NCBI RefSeq assembly: GCF_007828215.1
Contig: NZ_VIUE01000012.1
Coordinates: 1 to 64,000, forward strand
Length of the DNA stretch: 64,000 nt
Source: Pseudomonas sp. SJZ074
GTDB taxonomy: Bacteria > Pseudomonadota > Gammaproteobacteria > Pseudomonadales > Pseudomonadaceae
Direction of reading: 5' to 3'
Each line of letters starts with the position of its first letter. Position 1 is the stretch's first letter. Made by a program: the position numbers and the translations under genes. Shown piece by piece: positions 27,028 to 35,871 of this stretch. The notes under the pieces are model-generated. The model ran no database searches and had not been told where the DNA came from. It saw only the letters and a list, made by a program, of their open reading frames with translations.

Positions 27028-28850
27028 TTAATCGTCTCCAGGGCAGCCGTGAAGGCGCTTGCACCCTGCTCTGCCGAGCTGAAGGCCATGCGCATGAAAC
27101 CGAACAGTTCACGACCGGTGCCGATGTTGTTGCCCAACAGGCCCTTGGCCGGTTCGCGTGCGGCGAATTCCTCGGCGTCCACCTTCAATTCCAAGGTGCC
27201 TTTGACGCCATCGACGCGGATGATATCGCCCTCCTGCACCCGGGCCAACGCGCCGCCGACATAAGCTTCGGGGCTGACGTGGATCGCCGCCGGGATTTTC
27301 CCCGAGGCGCCGGACATGCGCCCGTCGGTCACCAACGCCACTTTGAAACCGCGATCCTGCAGCGAACCGAGGAATGGGGTCATCTTGTGCAGCTCCGGCA
27401 TGCCGTTGGAGCGTGGCCCCTGAAAGCGCATCACCGCGACAAAATCCTTCTCCAGCAGCCCGGCCTTGAACGCATCCGCCAGGTCCTGCTGGTCCTGGAA
27501 GACCATGGCCGGCGCTTCGACGATCTGGTTTTCCAGCGCTACGGCGGACACTTTCATCACGCCACGGCCCAGGTTGCCTTCCATCACCCGCAAACCACCT
27601 TCTGGCGAGAACGCACGGGCCACCGGGCGCAGGATGTTTTCATCGAGGCTTTCGATCGGGCCGTCGCGCCACACCAGCTCGCCATCCTCGAGAAACGGTT
27701 CCTGGGTGTAGCGGCTCAGGCCGTGACCGAGCACGGTATTGACGTTTTCGTGGAGCAGGCCGGCCTCCAGCAGTTCGCGGATCAGGAAGGACATGCCGCC
27801 CGCCGCCTGGAAATGGTTGATGTCGGCCTTGCCGTTCGGGTAGACGTGACTCAGGGTCGGCACCACCTCGGAGAGGTCGGCCATGTCTTGCCAGGTCAAC
27901 TGGATGCCCGCCGCCATGGCAATGGCCGGCATGTGCAAGGTGTGGTTGGTCGAGCCGCCGGTGGCGTGCAGCGCAACGATGGAGTTGACCAGCGAACGCT
28001 CGTCGACGATTTCGCCGATGGGCATGAAATTGCCGCTCTGCTTGGTCATGCGCGTCACCTGGAACGCCGCTTCGCGGGTCAGGGCATCACGCAGCGGGGT
28101 GTTCGGGTTGACGAACGAAGCGCCCGGCAAGTGCAGGCCCATCACTTCCATCAGCAGCTGGTTGGTGTTCGCGGTGCCGTAGAAGGTGCACGTGCCGGGG
28201 CTGTGGTAGGACTTCATCTCCGATTCCAGCAGCTCTTCGCGAGTGGCCTTGCCCTCGGCGTAGCGCTGACGCACGTCGGCTTTTTCCTTGTTGGAAATGC
28301 CCGAGACCATCGGCCCGCCGGGCACGAAGATCGTCGGCAAGTGACCGAAGCGCAGCGCGCCCATCATCAGGCCCGGAACGATCTTGTCGCAGATGCCGAG
28401 CATCAGCGCGCCGTCGAACATGTTGTGGGACAACGCCACCGCCGTGGACATCGCGATCACTTCGCGACTCGGCAGGCTCAGCTCCATCCCCGCCTCGCCC
28501 TGGGTGACGCCATCGCACATGGCCGGCGTACCGCCCGCGAACTGGCCGACCGAGCCGATCTCGCGCAAGGCTTTCTTGATCTGTTCCGGGAAGGTTTCGT
28601 AGGGCTGGTGGGCCGAGAGCATGTCGTTATAGGACGACACGATGGCGATGTTGGCGGCGTTCATCATCCGCAGGTGATGCTTGTCTTCGCTGCCGCAACC
28701 GGCCACGCCATGGGCGAAGTTGGCGCATTGCAGCTTGCCGCGCATCGGACCGTCGCTGGCAGCACCGCGGATCAATGCAAGGTAAGCCTGACGCGTGGCG
28801 CGGCTGCGGGCGATAAGCCGTTCGGTGACCTCAAGAACGCGGGGATGCAT
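27024..28850 (-). CDS. edd: Phosphogluconate dehydratase
   Basis: 608 aa IlvD/Edd family Fe-S dehydratase converting 6-phosphogluconate to KDPG. Cluster and active-site cysteines are visible in [11 protein letters not shown] (about 50), [18 protein letters not shown] (about 120), GICDKIVPG (about 152) and [15 protein letters not shown] (about 217). Start ATG at 28848-28850 has CTGGAG upstream. Divergent from gap; two TTGT-N7-ACAA HexR boxes lie in the shared region. Confidence 0.97.
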   Translation of the reverse strand: MHPRVLEVTERLIARSRATRQAYLALIRGAASDGPMRGKLQCANFAHGVAGCGSEDKHHLRMMNAANIAIVSSYNDMLSAHQPYETFPEQIKKALREIGSVGQFAGGTPAMCDGVTQGEAGMELSLPSREVIAMSTAVALSHNMFDGALMLGICDKIVPGLMMGALRFGHLPTIFVPGGPMVSGISNKEKADVRQRYAEGKATREELLESEMKSYHSPGTCTFYGTANTNQLLMEVMGLHLPGASFVNPNTPLRDALTREAAFQVTRMTKQSGNFMPIGEIVDERSLVNSIVALHATGGSTNHTLHMPAIAMAAGIQLTWQDMADLSEVVPTLSHVYPNGKADINHFQAAGGMSFLIRELLEAGLLHENVNTVLGHGLSRYTQEPFLEDGELVWRDGPIESLDENILRPVARAFSPEGGLRVMEGNLGRGVMKVSAVALENQIVEAPAMVFQDQQDLADAFKAGLLEKDFVAVMRFQGPRSNGMPELHKMTPFLGSLQDRGFKVALVTDGRMSGASGKIPAAIHVSPEAYVGGALARVQEGDIIRVDGVKGTLELKVDAEEFAAREPAKGLLGNNIGTGRELFGFMRMAFSSAEQGASAFTAALETIN

Positions 28851-28980
28851 GTGTAGAACTCCAGGCTAACGGGTGTGGCGACCTGATTGTCTATGCTGGT
28901 CAAGACCGGCTGCGCGCCCTGTGAAAGGAAAGGCGACAAACGGTTTCTGACCACTCGGACCAGTTGATTCAGGTCACTCG

Positions 28981-28995
28981 TTGTAGATAAAACAA
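28981..28995. promoter_or_regulatory. HexR operator (edd/gap intergenic, first box)
   Basis: TTGTAGATAAAACAA, an exact TTGT-N7-ACAA match to the described Pseudomonas HexR consensus, 130 bp upstream of edd and about 100 bp upstream of gap. Confidence 0.75.
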
Positions 28996-29042
28996 AATAT
29001 TGCCATCAAAAAGGCTTGTTTTCTATTTCTATGCGAATAATC

Positions 29043-29057
29043 TTGTAATTCCAACAA
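29043..29057. promoter_or_regulatory. HexR operator (edd/gap intergenic, second box)
   Basis: TTGTAATTCCAACAA, a second exact TTGT-N7-ACAA match, just upstream of gap. Its right arm overlaps an AACAACAA motif. Confidence 0.65.
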
Positions 29058-29060
29058 CAA
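29053..29060 (+). promoter_or_regulatory. AANAANAA (Hfq/Crc) motif in the gap leader
   Basis: AACAACAA 4 nt before the first in-frame ATG (29065) and 19 nt before the ATG at 29080. No good Shine-Dalgarno is visible for either start. Confidence 0.45.
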
Positions 29061-29079
29061 ATCGATGGCGGCGCAGTTA

Positions 29080-30081
29080 ATGACTCTTCGAATCGCAATC
29101 AATGGTTTTGGCCGCATCGGCCGCAACGTCCTCCGTGCACTGTATACCCAAGGCTATCGTCGCGACTTGCAGATCGTCGCCATCAACGACCTGGGCGACA
29201 GTGCGATCAATGCTCACCTGCTCAAGTACGACACCGTCCACGGCACTTTCGATGCAGACGTGCAGCACGATAACGAAAGCCTGACGGTCAATGGCGACCG
29301 CATCGCGGTCAGCGCCATCCGCAATCCGGCCGAACTGCCCTGGGCCGCCGAGAAGATCGACGTGGTGTTCGAGTGCACCGGGCTGTTCACCGACCGCGCC
29401 AAGGCCGCCGCCCATATCAGTGCCGGCGCCCGCAAGGTGATCATCTCGGCCCCGGCCAAGGGCGCCGACGCCACCGTGGTGTATGGCGTGAACCATGACA
29501 TCCTGCGCCAGTCCCACCAGATCATTTCCAACGCTTCGTGCACCACCAACTGCCTGGCCCCGGTGGCCCAGGTGCTGCATCGCGAGCTGGGCATCGAAAG
29601 CGGCCTGATGACTACCATCCATGCCTACACCAACGACCAGAACCTGACCGACGTCTACCACACCGACCCGTACCGCGCCCGTTCAGCCACCCAGAACATG
29701 ATCCCGAGCAAGACCGGTGCCGCCGAAGCGGTGGGCCTGGTGCTGCCGGAACTGGCGGGCAAGCTGACCGGCATGGCCGTGCGTGTACCGGTGATCAACG
29801 TGTCCCTGGTGGACCTGACCGTGCAGCTCAAGCGCGAAGCGTCGGCTGAAGAAGTCAACGAACTGCTGCGCCAGGCCAGCCAACATTCGAAGATCCTCGG
29901 CTACAACACCCTGCCGCTGGTCTCCAGCGACTTCAACCACAACCCGCTGTCGTCGATCTTCGACGCCAACCACACCAAAGTCAGCGGCAAGCTGCTCAAG
30001 GTACTGGCCTGGTATGACAACGAGTGGGGCTTCTCCAACCGCATGCTCGATAACTGCCTGGCGTTGTGCAACGCGGAGTGA
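29080..30081 (+). CDS. gap: Type I glyceraldehyde-3-phosphate dehydrogenase
   Basis: 333 aa. N-terminal NAD-binding [15 protein letters not shown] and the catalytic Cys in [12 protein letters not shown] (about residue 153); C-terminal [12 protein letters not shown]. It takes the glyceraldehyde-3-phosphate made by Eda into lower glycolysis. I use the ATG at 29080 ([14 protein letters not shown]), the usual family beginning; an in-frame ATG at 29065 would add MAAQL and cannot be excluded. Divergent from edd with HexR boxes between, as for gap-1 in P. putida. Confidence 0.95.
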   Translation: MTLRIAINGFGRIGRNVLRALYTQGYRRDLQIVAINDLGDSAINAHLLKYDTVHGTFDADVQHDNESLTVNGDRIAVSAIRNPAELPWAAEKIDVVFECTGLFTDRAKAAAHISAGARKVIISAPAKGADATVVYGVNHDILRQSHQIISNASCTTNCLAPVAQVLHRELGIESGLMTTIHAYTNDQNLTDVYHTDPYRARSATQNMIPSKTGAAEAVGLVLPELAGKLTGMAVRVPVINVSLVDLTVQLKREASAEEVNELLRQASQHSKILGYNTLPLVSSDFNHNPLSSIFDANHTKVSGKLLKVLAWYDNEWGFSNRMLDNCLALCNAE

Positions 30082-30104
30082 TCGGCTGAACTTAGAGCAT
30101 TTCT

Positions 30105-30193
30105 GTGGGAGCGGGCTTGCTCGCGAAAGCGGTGTATTCAGTGAATATTTCTACTGACTGACACGCCGCCTTCGCGAGCAAGCCCGCTCCCAC
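30105..30193. repeat. REPIN downstream of gap
   Basis: GTGGGAGCGGGCTTGCTCGC and its inverse copy around a central spacer, between gap and the Fur-controlled sigma-factor gene. Confidence 0.9.
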
Positions 30194-30237
30194 AATGATT
30201 TGGGGCGGTGATGAGATTCGGGCTTGACCTGCAAACC

Positions 30238-30258
30238 AAATGATAATTACTATCATTT
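30238..30258. promoter_or_regulatory. Fur box upstream of the ECF sigma gene
   Basis: AAATGATA-ATTAC-TATCATTT, a near-perfect Fur-type inverted repeat, 24 bp before the sigma-factor start. It indicates iron-repressed transcription of the signalling operon. Confidence 0.85.
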
Positions 30259-30281
30259 GACATAACCGAATCGGCCTCACC

Positions 30282-30788
30282 GTGAGTCAATCGCGCTTTC
30301 ACCACGTCTTCCTCGCCCAGCGCACACCCCTGCTGCGCACCCTCGAGCGCATGGTCAACAACCCCAGCACTGCCGAAGACCTGCTCCAGGAAACCTATCT
30401 GCGCGTCTCCCGCGCCTTGGGTGAACGTACAGTCGAGCATCTCGAACCCTTTGTCTTCCAGACCGCCCGCAACCTGGCACGGGATCATTTGCGGGCGCGG
30501 CGCATGCAGTCACGGACCGTGCTGGACGACGTCCCCCTGGAAGTTGTCCACAATGTGGTCGCGTCCCAGAGCAGCGCCGAAGACGCCGCCCATGCCGAAC
30601 AGATGCTCGAGCGCCTCAACGTCAGCCTGCAAGCGCTGAGTCCGCGCCAACAGCGGATTTTCATTCTCAGTCGCCTGCACGGTCATGGTTATCAGAACAT
30701 CGCCGCAGAGCTGGGTGTGTCCCTGAGTACCGTGCAAAAGGAACTGAAACTGATCATGGCGATCTGTGTGAGGAGTTGTCAGGTGTAA
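30282..30788 (+). CDS. ECF sigma-70 factor, FecI type (heme/iron signalling)
   Basis: 168 aa. Region 2 (DLLQETYLRVSRAL, about residues 31-44; FVFQTARNLARDHLRARR, about 57-74) and region 4 HTH (LQALSPRQQRIFILSRLHGHGYQNIAAELGVS-type, about 116-150). Start is the GTG at 30282. First gene of a sigma/FecR/STN-receptor signalling set behind a Fur box. By context it probably corresponds to the HxuI-type heme-responsive sigma of other pseudomonads and would drive transcription of the receptor gene at 31963. I have not confirmed orthology. Confidence 0.9.
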   Translation: MSQSRFHHVFLAQRTPLLRTLERMVNNPSTAEDLLQETYLRVSRALGERTVEHLEPFVFQTARNLARDHLRARRMQSRTVLDDVPLEVVHNVVASQSSAEDAAHAEQMLERLNVSLQALSPRQQRIFILSRLHGHGYQNIAAELGVSLSTVQKELKLIMAICVRSCQV

Positions 30789-30863
30789 GCTTCAAGCGGC
30801 AAGCTACAAGCAGCGCAGGCTTGCCATCTGTTGCTTGCCGCTCGTAGCTTGTCGCTTGCCACT
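30783..30863. repeat. Imperfect inverted repeat of the AAGCTTCAAGC type
   Basis: AAGCGGCAAGCTACAAGC-like arm paired with TTGCTTGCCGCTCGTAGCTT-like arm, filling the sigma-FecR gap. Unlike both REP families in the window. Confidence 0.6.
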
Positions 30864-30880
30864 AATGCCGAGTAACCATC

Positions 30881-31843
30881 GTGACGGATAATCACCAAGC
30901 CCAAGAGTCTACGACAGCGCAGGACACCGCCCATGCCATGGAGCAGGCGCTGGACTGGCTGATCCTGCTGGACAACCCCAGCCAGGAGCAGGCCCGGCAA
31001 TTCCAGGTCTGGCTGGCAGCCGATCCGCGCCATGGCGAAGCATTTCTCAGGGCCCAGACCCTCTGGAACGGCCCGCACGTGAAGGAGAGTGCCCGGCAAC
31101 TCCAGGCCGCCTCCAGGGTGAGCGCGTTGTCACGCTTGCGCGCCCATTGGAAACCCCTGGCCACCGCTGCCGTGCTCCTCCTCGGCCTGTTCAATTTCAG
31201 CGACCTGCCCCTGCGTTTCCAAGCCGATCACCTGACGGTGGTCGGTGAGCGCCAGCGCCTGCAACTGGAAGACGGCTCCAAGGTCCTGCTCAACACCGAC
31301 TCGGCCTTTTCCAGCACTTTCAACGAACAGCGTCATGTGGCCCGGTTGTACAAGGGCGAAGCGTTTTTCGAGGTGCCCGACAATCGCAACCTGCCACTGG
31401 AGATCGATGCCGGGCCGGTCACCGCCAGTGTCAGCAACACCACGTTCGCGGTGCGCTACCTCGACGGCGTGGCCCAGGTCCAGGTCCAGCGCGGCGATGT
31501 GGACCTGCGGGCCAACCGCAACGACACCCATGTCCGGCTCTCGGCCGGGGAAAGCATCCGCATCGGGCCCAACGGCTTCGACCGCCCGGCCCCGCTCGAC
31601 ACCAGTACCGACCTGGCCTGGGTCCAGGGCCGGCTAGTGTTCGAAAACCGGCCATTAAGCCAGGTCCTGGCCGAACTGCGGCGCTACTATCCGGGCTGGA
31701 TCATCAACCGCAACGAGCAATTGGCGCAGATCGCAGTCACCGGTAACTACCGCCTCGACCAGCCGCTGGACGTGGTTCGCTCCCTGGCTCATATCACTTC
31801 TGCACAGCTTCAGGAATTCCCCGCGCTGGTGATCCTGAACTAA
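30881..31843 (+). CDS. FecR-family anti-sigma factor
   Basis: 320 aa. The N-terminal cytoplasmic DUF4880 segment (EQALDWLILLDNPSQEQARQF, about residues 20-40) binds sigma. One transmembrane helix lies at about residues 88-105 (PLATAAVLLLGLFNFS) and a periplasmic FecR domain at about 115-210, followed by a C-terminal STN-like segment. Start is GTG at 30881. It would relay receptor occupancy from the periplasm to the sigma factor encoded upstream. The sigma-FecR gap (92 bp) holds a dispersed repeat. Confidence 0.9.
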   Translation: MTDNHQAQESTTAQDTAHAMEQALDWLILLDNPSQEQARQFQVWLAADPRHGEAFLRAQTLWNGPHVKESARQLQAASRVSALSRLRAHWKPLATAAVLLLGLFNFSDLPLRFQADHLTVVGERQRLQLEDGSKVLLNTDSAFSSTFNEQRHVARLYKGEAFFEVPDNRNLPLEIDAGPVTASVSNTTFAVRYLDGVAQVQVQRGDVDLRANRNDTHVRLSAGESIRIGPNGFDRPAPLDTSTDLAWVQGRLVFENRPLSQVLAELRRYYPGWIINRNEQLAQIAVTGNYRLDQPLDVVRSLAHITSAQLQEFPALVILN

Positions 31844-31859
31844 ATGAGAATTATTTTTA
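31843..31859. promoter_or_regulatory. Possible Fur box upstream of the heme receptor gene
   Basis: AATGAGAATTATTTTTA right at the fecR stop resembles the GAGAATTATT-type Fur half-sites. A second weaker match (AATGCAATTGATTCGCAT) lies at 31895-31912. Confidence 0.4.
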
Positions 31860-31962
31860 CTCGATAGGTTTCGCTGATTCGTCTCGTTATAGCCAATGCA
31901 ATTGATTCGCATCTATCGATGCCAATCTGCACCTATAACAGATGCGACACGGAGCGCTATCG

Positions 31963-34554
31963 ATGTCCTCTCGCCTTACCTGCAGGTTCCTTGCCCCTTC
32001 CCGCACATTGTCGTTGCTGACCGCCGCCATCCTGATGGCCGGCGTCGCGCCCGCCGCCCTGGCTGCCGCGACACAGCCGCCGTCGCGCAATATCGGCGAC
32101 TACACCTTCGCCATCCCCCAGCAACCATTGGTCTCGGCCCTGAACGCGTTCACCGCCGTCACGGGCTGGCAAGTGGGGCTGACGGCCGAGCTGGCCGAAG
32201 ATATCGCGTCGCCAGGCGTCAACGGTTCGCTGCCACCGGAAAAAGCCCTGGAACGCCTGCTGGCGGGAACCAACCTGAGCTACCGCAAACTCGGCAACAA
32301 CAGCATCGCCCTGGAGAAGCGCAGCGCCGGCAATGTGGTGAACCTGCAACAGATGACCATCAGTGCCACCCGCCAGGAGCAGGACATCAGCGGTGTGCCC
32401 AGCACCGTCAGCGTCCATGACCGCCAGGCACTGGACCGCAACAACGTCAACACCCTCAAGGACCTGGTGCGTTACGAGCCCGGCGTGTCGGTGGGCGGCG
32501 CAGGCCAGCGCGGCGGTATCAGCGGCTATAACATCCGAGGCATCGACGGCAACCGGATCCTGACCCAGGTCGACGGCGTGGCGATTCCCGACGGCTTCTT
32601 CAACGGTCCCTATGCCAAGACCCAGCGCAACTACGTCGACCCGGAAATCATCAAGCGCGTGGAAATCCTCCGCGGTCCGGCGTCGGTGCTCTATGGCAGC
32701 AACGCCATCGGCGGCGCCGTCAGCTATTTCACTCTGGATGCGGATGACATCGTCAAGCCCGGCCAGGACGTCGGTGCCCGCCTGAAGACCGGCTACAGCT
32801 CCGCCGACGAAAGCTGGCTCAAATCCGCCACCGTCGCCGGCCGCAACGGGACATTCGATGGCCTGCTGCACTACAGCCAGCGCGACGGCCATGAAACCGA
32901 ATCCTACGGCAACCATAACGGCACCGGCCTGGACCGCACCGCAGCCAACCCGGAGGACGTGCGCGCCAGCAACGTACTGGCCAAACTCGGCTGGAACTAC
33001 AGCGACGATGCGCGCCTGGGCCTGGTCTACGAGAAGTACAAGGACGATCGCGACACCGATCTGAAAAGCGCCTACGGCGGCCCCTTCTCCAATGGTCAGC
33101 CGGCCATCCCCCCGAGCATGCTGCCGGGCGGCATGTACCAGTGGCGCACCGGTAACGACACCGTCACCCGCGAGCGTTTCGGCCTGGAGCACAGCTTCGC
33201 CCTCGACAGCCTGCTGGCCGACAACATCAAGTGGAGCCTGAATCACCAGATCGCCAAGACCGACGAGAGCACCGCCGAGTTCTACTTTCCGATCACCCGC
33301 CGGGTCCTGCGCACCCGGGAAACCCTCTACGAAGACAAGCAATGGGTGTTCGACGCACAGCTGGACAAGGTCTTCAGCCTCGCCGACACCGATCACGCAC
33401 TGACCTATGGCACCACGATCAAGCAACAGAAAGTCACCGGCTCACGCAGCGGCAATGGCGTGTGCCTGGCGGTCGGCGTCGGTTGTTCCGCCGTCGGCGC
33501 CATCAGCACCCGGGACGTACTGGCAAAAGCCAGCGACTTCCCGGATCCGACCATCAACACCTACAGCCTGTTCGCTCAGGACCAGATCAGTTGGGACAAG
33601 TGGACCTTCACCCCAGGCCTGCGCTACGACTACACCCAGCTCAAGCCGCACCTCACCCAGGCGTTCCTCGATACCGTCGACCCGACCCGCGGTGGCCAGG
33701 TGAGCGACAGCAACAAGACCTGGCATCGCGTCTCACCCAAGTTCGGCCTGACCTATGCCTTTACCGACCAGTACACCGGTTACGGCCAGTACGCTGAAGG
33801 TTTCCGCACCCCGACCGCCAAGGCCCTGTACGGCCGTTTCGATAACCCCAGCATCGGCTACAGCGTAGAACCCAACCCCGACCTGGAACCGGAAAAAAGC
33901 CAAAGCTACGAGACCGGCTTGCGTGGCCGTTTTGACTCCGGTTCGTTCGACGTGGCGGTGTTCTACAACAAGTACCGCGATTTCATCAACGAAGACGCCA
34001 TCACCCCCGGCGCCGATCAGTTGACCTTCCAGAGCAACAACATCAAGCACGCCACCATCAAGGGCGCCGAGGTCAAGGGCCGCCTGGACCTGGACGTATT
34101 GGGTGCGCCCCAGGGTCTCTATACCCAGGGTTCGGTGGCCTACGCCTACGGTCGCAACGACGACACCGGCCAGCCGATCAACAGCGTCAACCCGCTGACC
34201 GGCGTGTTCGGCCTGGGTTACGAGCAGGACGACTACGGCAGCTTGCTCACCTGGACCCTGGTCAGGAAGAAAAACCGCGTCGACGACAGCAACTTCAATT
34301 CGCCGGATGGCGTCAGCAGCCAGTTCAAGACGCCAGGGTTCGGGATATTCGACCTGACCGGCTTCTACAAGGTGACCCGGGACGTCACCGTCAGCGGTGG
34401 TCTCTACAACCTCACCGACAAGAAGTACTGGCTGTGGGACGACGTGCGCGGCTACGACAGCGTCGGCGAAGCGGCCGTGCTGAGCCCCGCCAACCTCGAT
34501 CGCCTGACAGCGCCGGGGCGCAACTTCGCGGTCAACCTGATCTGGGATATCTGA
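31963..34554 (+). CDS. TonB-dependent heme receptor with STN signalling domain
   Basis: 863 aa outer-membrane receptor. Signal peptide about residues 1-34, secretin/TonB N-terminal (STN) domain about 45-115 (FAIPQQPLVSALNAFTAVTG), plug about 125-235 (ISGYNIRGIDGNR, ILRGPASVLYGSNAIGG), then a 22-strand barrel ending in aromatic F-AVNLIWDI. A heme-receptor FRAP-like box (EGFRTPTAKALYG) followed by an NPNL-like box (NPDLEPE) near residues 615-645 points to heme. I see no His between these two boxes. Start ATG at 31963 is chosen for the GGAG 8 nt upstream; an ATG at 31942 is possible. Works with sigma/FecR upstream and heme oxygenase downstream; HxuA-like. Confidence 0.92.
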   Translation: MSSRLTCRFLAPSRTLSLLTAAILMAGVAPAALAAATQPPSRNIGDYTFAIPQQPLVSALNAFTAVTGWQVGLTAELAEDIASPGVNGSLPPEKALERLLAGTNLSYRKLGNNSIALEKRSAGNVVNLQQMTISATRQEQDISGVPSTVSVHDRQALDRNNVNTLKDLVRYEPGVSVGGAGQRGGISGYNIRGIDGNRILTQVDGVAIPDGFFNGPYAKTQRNYVDPEIIKRVEILRGPASVLYGSNAIGGAVSYFTLDADDIVKPGQDVGARLKTGYSSADESWLKSATVAGRNGTFDGLLHYSQRDGHETESYGNHNGTGLDRTAANPEDVRASNVLAKLGWNYSDDARLGLVYEKYKDDRDTDLKSAYGGPFSNGQPAIPPSMLPGGMYQWRTGNDTVTRERFGLEHSFALDSLLADNIKWSLNHQIAKTDESTAEFYFPITRRVLRTRETLYEDKQWVFDAQLDKVFSLADTDHALTYGTTIKQQKVTGSRSGNGVCLAVGVGCSAVGAISTRDVLAKASDFPDPTINTYSLFAQDQISWDKWTFTPGLRYDYTQLKPHLTQAFLDTVDPTRGGQVSDSNKTWHRVSPKFGLTYAFTDQYTGYGQYAEGFRTPTAKALYGRFDNPSIGYSVEPNPDLEPEKSQSYETGLRGRFDSGSFDVAVFYNKYRDFINEDAITPGADQLTFQSNNIKHATIKGAEVKGRLDLDVLGAPQGLYTQGSVAYAYGRNDDTGQPINSVNPLTGVFGLGYEQDDYGSLLTWTLVRKKNRVDDSNFNSPDGVSSQFKTPGFGIFDLTGFYKVTRDVTVSGGLYNLTDKKYWLWDDVRGYDSVGEAAVLSPANLDRLTAPGRNFAVNLIWDI

Positions 34555-34593
34555 CTGACCCAAAGTCCCCCTCTGCAGGCAACACAAAGCCCT

Positions 34594-34686
34594 GTGGCGA
34601 GGGGATTCATCCCCGCTGGGGCGCGTAGCGGCCCCAAAAATGGAAGGGTCGCTGCGCAACCCAACGAGGATAAATCCCCTCGCCAC
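34594..34686. repeat. GTGGCGAGGGG inverted repeat between receptor and heme oxygenase genes
   Basis: Outer arms GTGGCGAGGGGATT / AAATCCCCTCGCCAC enclose further pairing (GGGGC..GGCCCC). Same dispersed family as 5608-5635 and 61719-61745, here inside a probable operon. Confidence 0.8.
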
Positions 34687-34707
34687 ATTTCAATTCAAGG
34701 AGCTCCC

Positions 34708-35298
34708 ATGAGTACCCCACAACAAACTTTTCGCTCCCAACGCCTCAACCAGATCACCCACGAGCCCCACGGCAAACTCGACGCTCTGGTCAAGGCCCAC
34801 GCCCCGTTCGAAACCCCGGCCAGCTTTGCCCGTTTCGTCGTTGCCCAGTACCTGTTCCAGTCGGAACTGGTAGCGCTGTACAACGACGCGCAGCTGTCCG
34901 CCCTGATCCCCGACCTGCCGGCCCGCTGCCGGGCCGACGCGGCCAAGGCCGACCTGGCGGACCTGGACACCGATGTCCCGGCGCCGGTGGCCGGCGCGTT
35001 GGACAACCCAACCATGGCCGAAGCCCTGGGTTGGTTGTTCGTTTCGGAAGGTTCGAAGTTGGGCGCGGCATTCCTGATCAAACGCGCAGTAAACCTGGGG
35101 CTGAGCGCAACCTTCGGTGCCCGCCACTTGGCCGAACCAGCGGGCGGCCGTGCCGAGGGTTGGAAGACCTTCACCCGCATCCTTGACGAACTGAGCCTCA
35201 CCGAACAACAGGAAGCCGAGGCGGACAAAGGCGCGCTGGATGCCTTCAACCGGTTTACGGTGTTGCTGGAATACGCTTACACCACTGAATGTGCCTGA
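34708..35298 (+). CDS. hemO: Biliverdin-producing heme oxygenase
   Basis: 196 aa, same length class and strongly similar in sequence to the Pseudomonas HemO/PigA heme oxygenase. The proximal heme His is in HEPHGKLDALV (about residue 21) and the distal-helix glycine-rich segment is ALGWLFVSEGSKLGAAFL (about 108-125). It opens heme to biliverdin, CO and iron in the cytoplasm. The ATG at 34708 has AAGGAG upstream; the frame continues upstream through a repeat and is not used. It follows the heme receptor on the same strand, supporting heme as the receptor ligand. Confidence 0.95.
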   Translation: MSTPQQTFRSQRLNQITHEPHGKLDALVKAHAPFETPASFARFVVAQYLFQSELVALYNDAQLSALIPDLPARCRADAAKADLADLDTDVPAPVAGALDNPTMAEALGWLFVSEGSKLGAAFLIKRAVNLGLSATFGARHLAEPAGGRAEGWKTFTRILDELSLTEQQEAEADKGALDAFNRFTVLLEYAYTTECA

Positions 35299-35314
35299 CT
35301 CACGCTATCCATCT

Positions 35315-35402
35315 GTGGGAGCGGGCTTGCTCGCGAAGGCGGCCCATCAGCCAACGATGATGCCGGCTGAAAAACCGCCTTCGCGAGCAAGCCCGCTCCC
35401 AC
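35315..35402. repeat. REPIN between hemO and the DUF454 gene
   Basis: GTGGGAGCGGGCTTGCTCGC and its inverse around AAGGCGG...CCGCCTT inner arms. Confidence 0.9.
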
Positions 35403-35431
35403 AAGGAAAAGTGTATGCCTGAAAGAAACTT

Positions 35432-35824
35432 ATGAATCCGCCCTCAAAACTCACCCGCCTGCTCTTCGGCCTGCTCGCCTACACCAGCCTGACCATCGGC
35501 CTGGTCGCCATCGTCGTGCCCGGCCTGCCGACGACCGAGTTCATCCTGCTGGCCGCCTGGGCCGCGACTCGCAGCTCTCCGCGCCTGAGTGCCTGGCTGG
35601 AGAGCCATCGGCTTTTCGGGCCGATGCTGTACAACTGGCGCAACGGCAAGGTCATTCCGCGTCGGGCCAAGGTGGGCGCCACCCTCGGCATGCTGTTCTG
35701 CGCGGCACTGATGCTGGCAATGCTCGAGCATGGCTGGCCGGTCTACCTGGCGCTGACGGGCATGGGCGCGGGCAATCTGTGGATCTGGTCCCGTCCGTCC
35801 GCAACAGCGCAGGCGTCCGAATGA
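35432..35824 (+). CDS. DUF454 (YbaN-family) inner-membrane protein
   Basis: 130 aa. An N-terminal hydrophobic segment (about residues 8-45, containing VPGLPTTEFILLAAW, the DUF454 hallmark), a basic loop, and two further transmembrane segments at about 80-118. Function unknown. YbaN-like genes are often found beside heme or iron genes. It follows hemO by 133 bp with a REPIN between. Confidence 0.85.
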   Translation: MNPPSKLTRLLFGLLAYTSLTIGLVAIVVPGLPTTEFILLAAWAATRSSPRLSAWLESHRLFGPMLYNWRNGKVIPRRAKVGATLGMLFCAALMLAMLEHGWPVYLALTGMGAGNLWIWSRPSATAQASE

Positions 35825-35871
35825 ACCGTTTTGATCTATGCTCGGCCTCTCTCACACCCGGAGGGCTTCCG

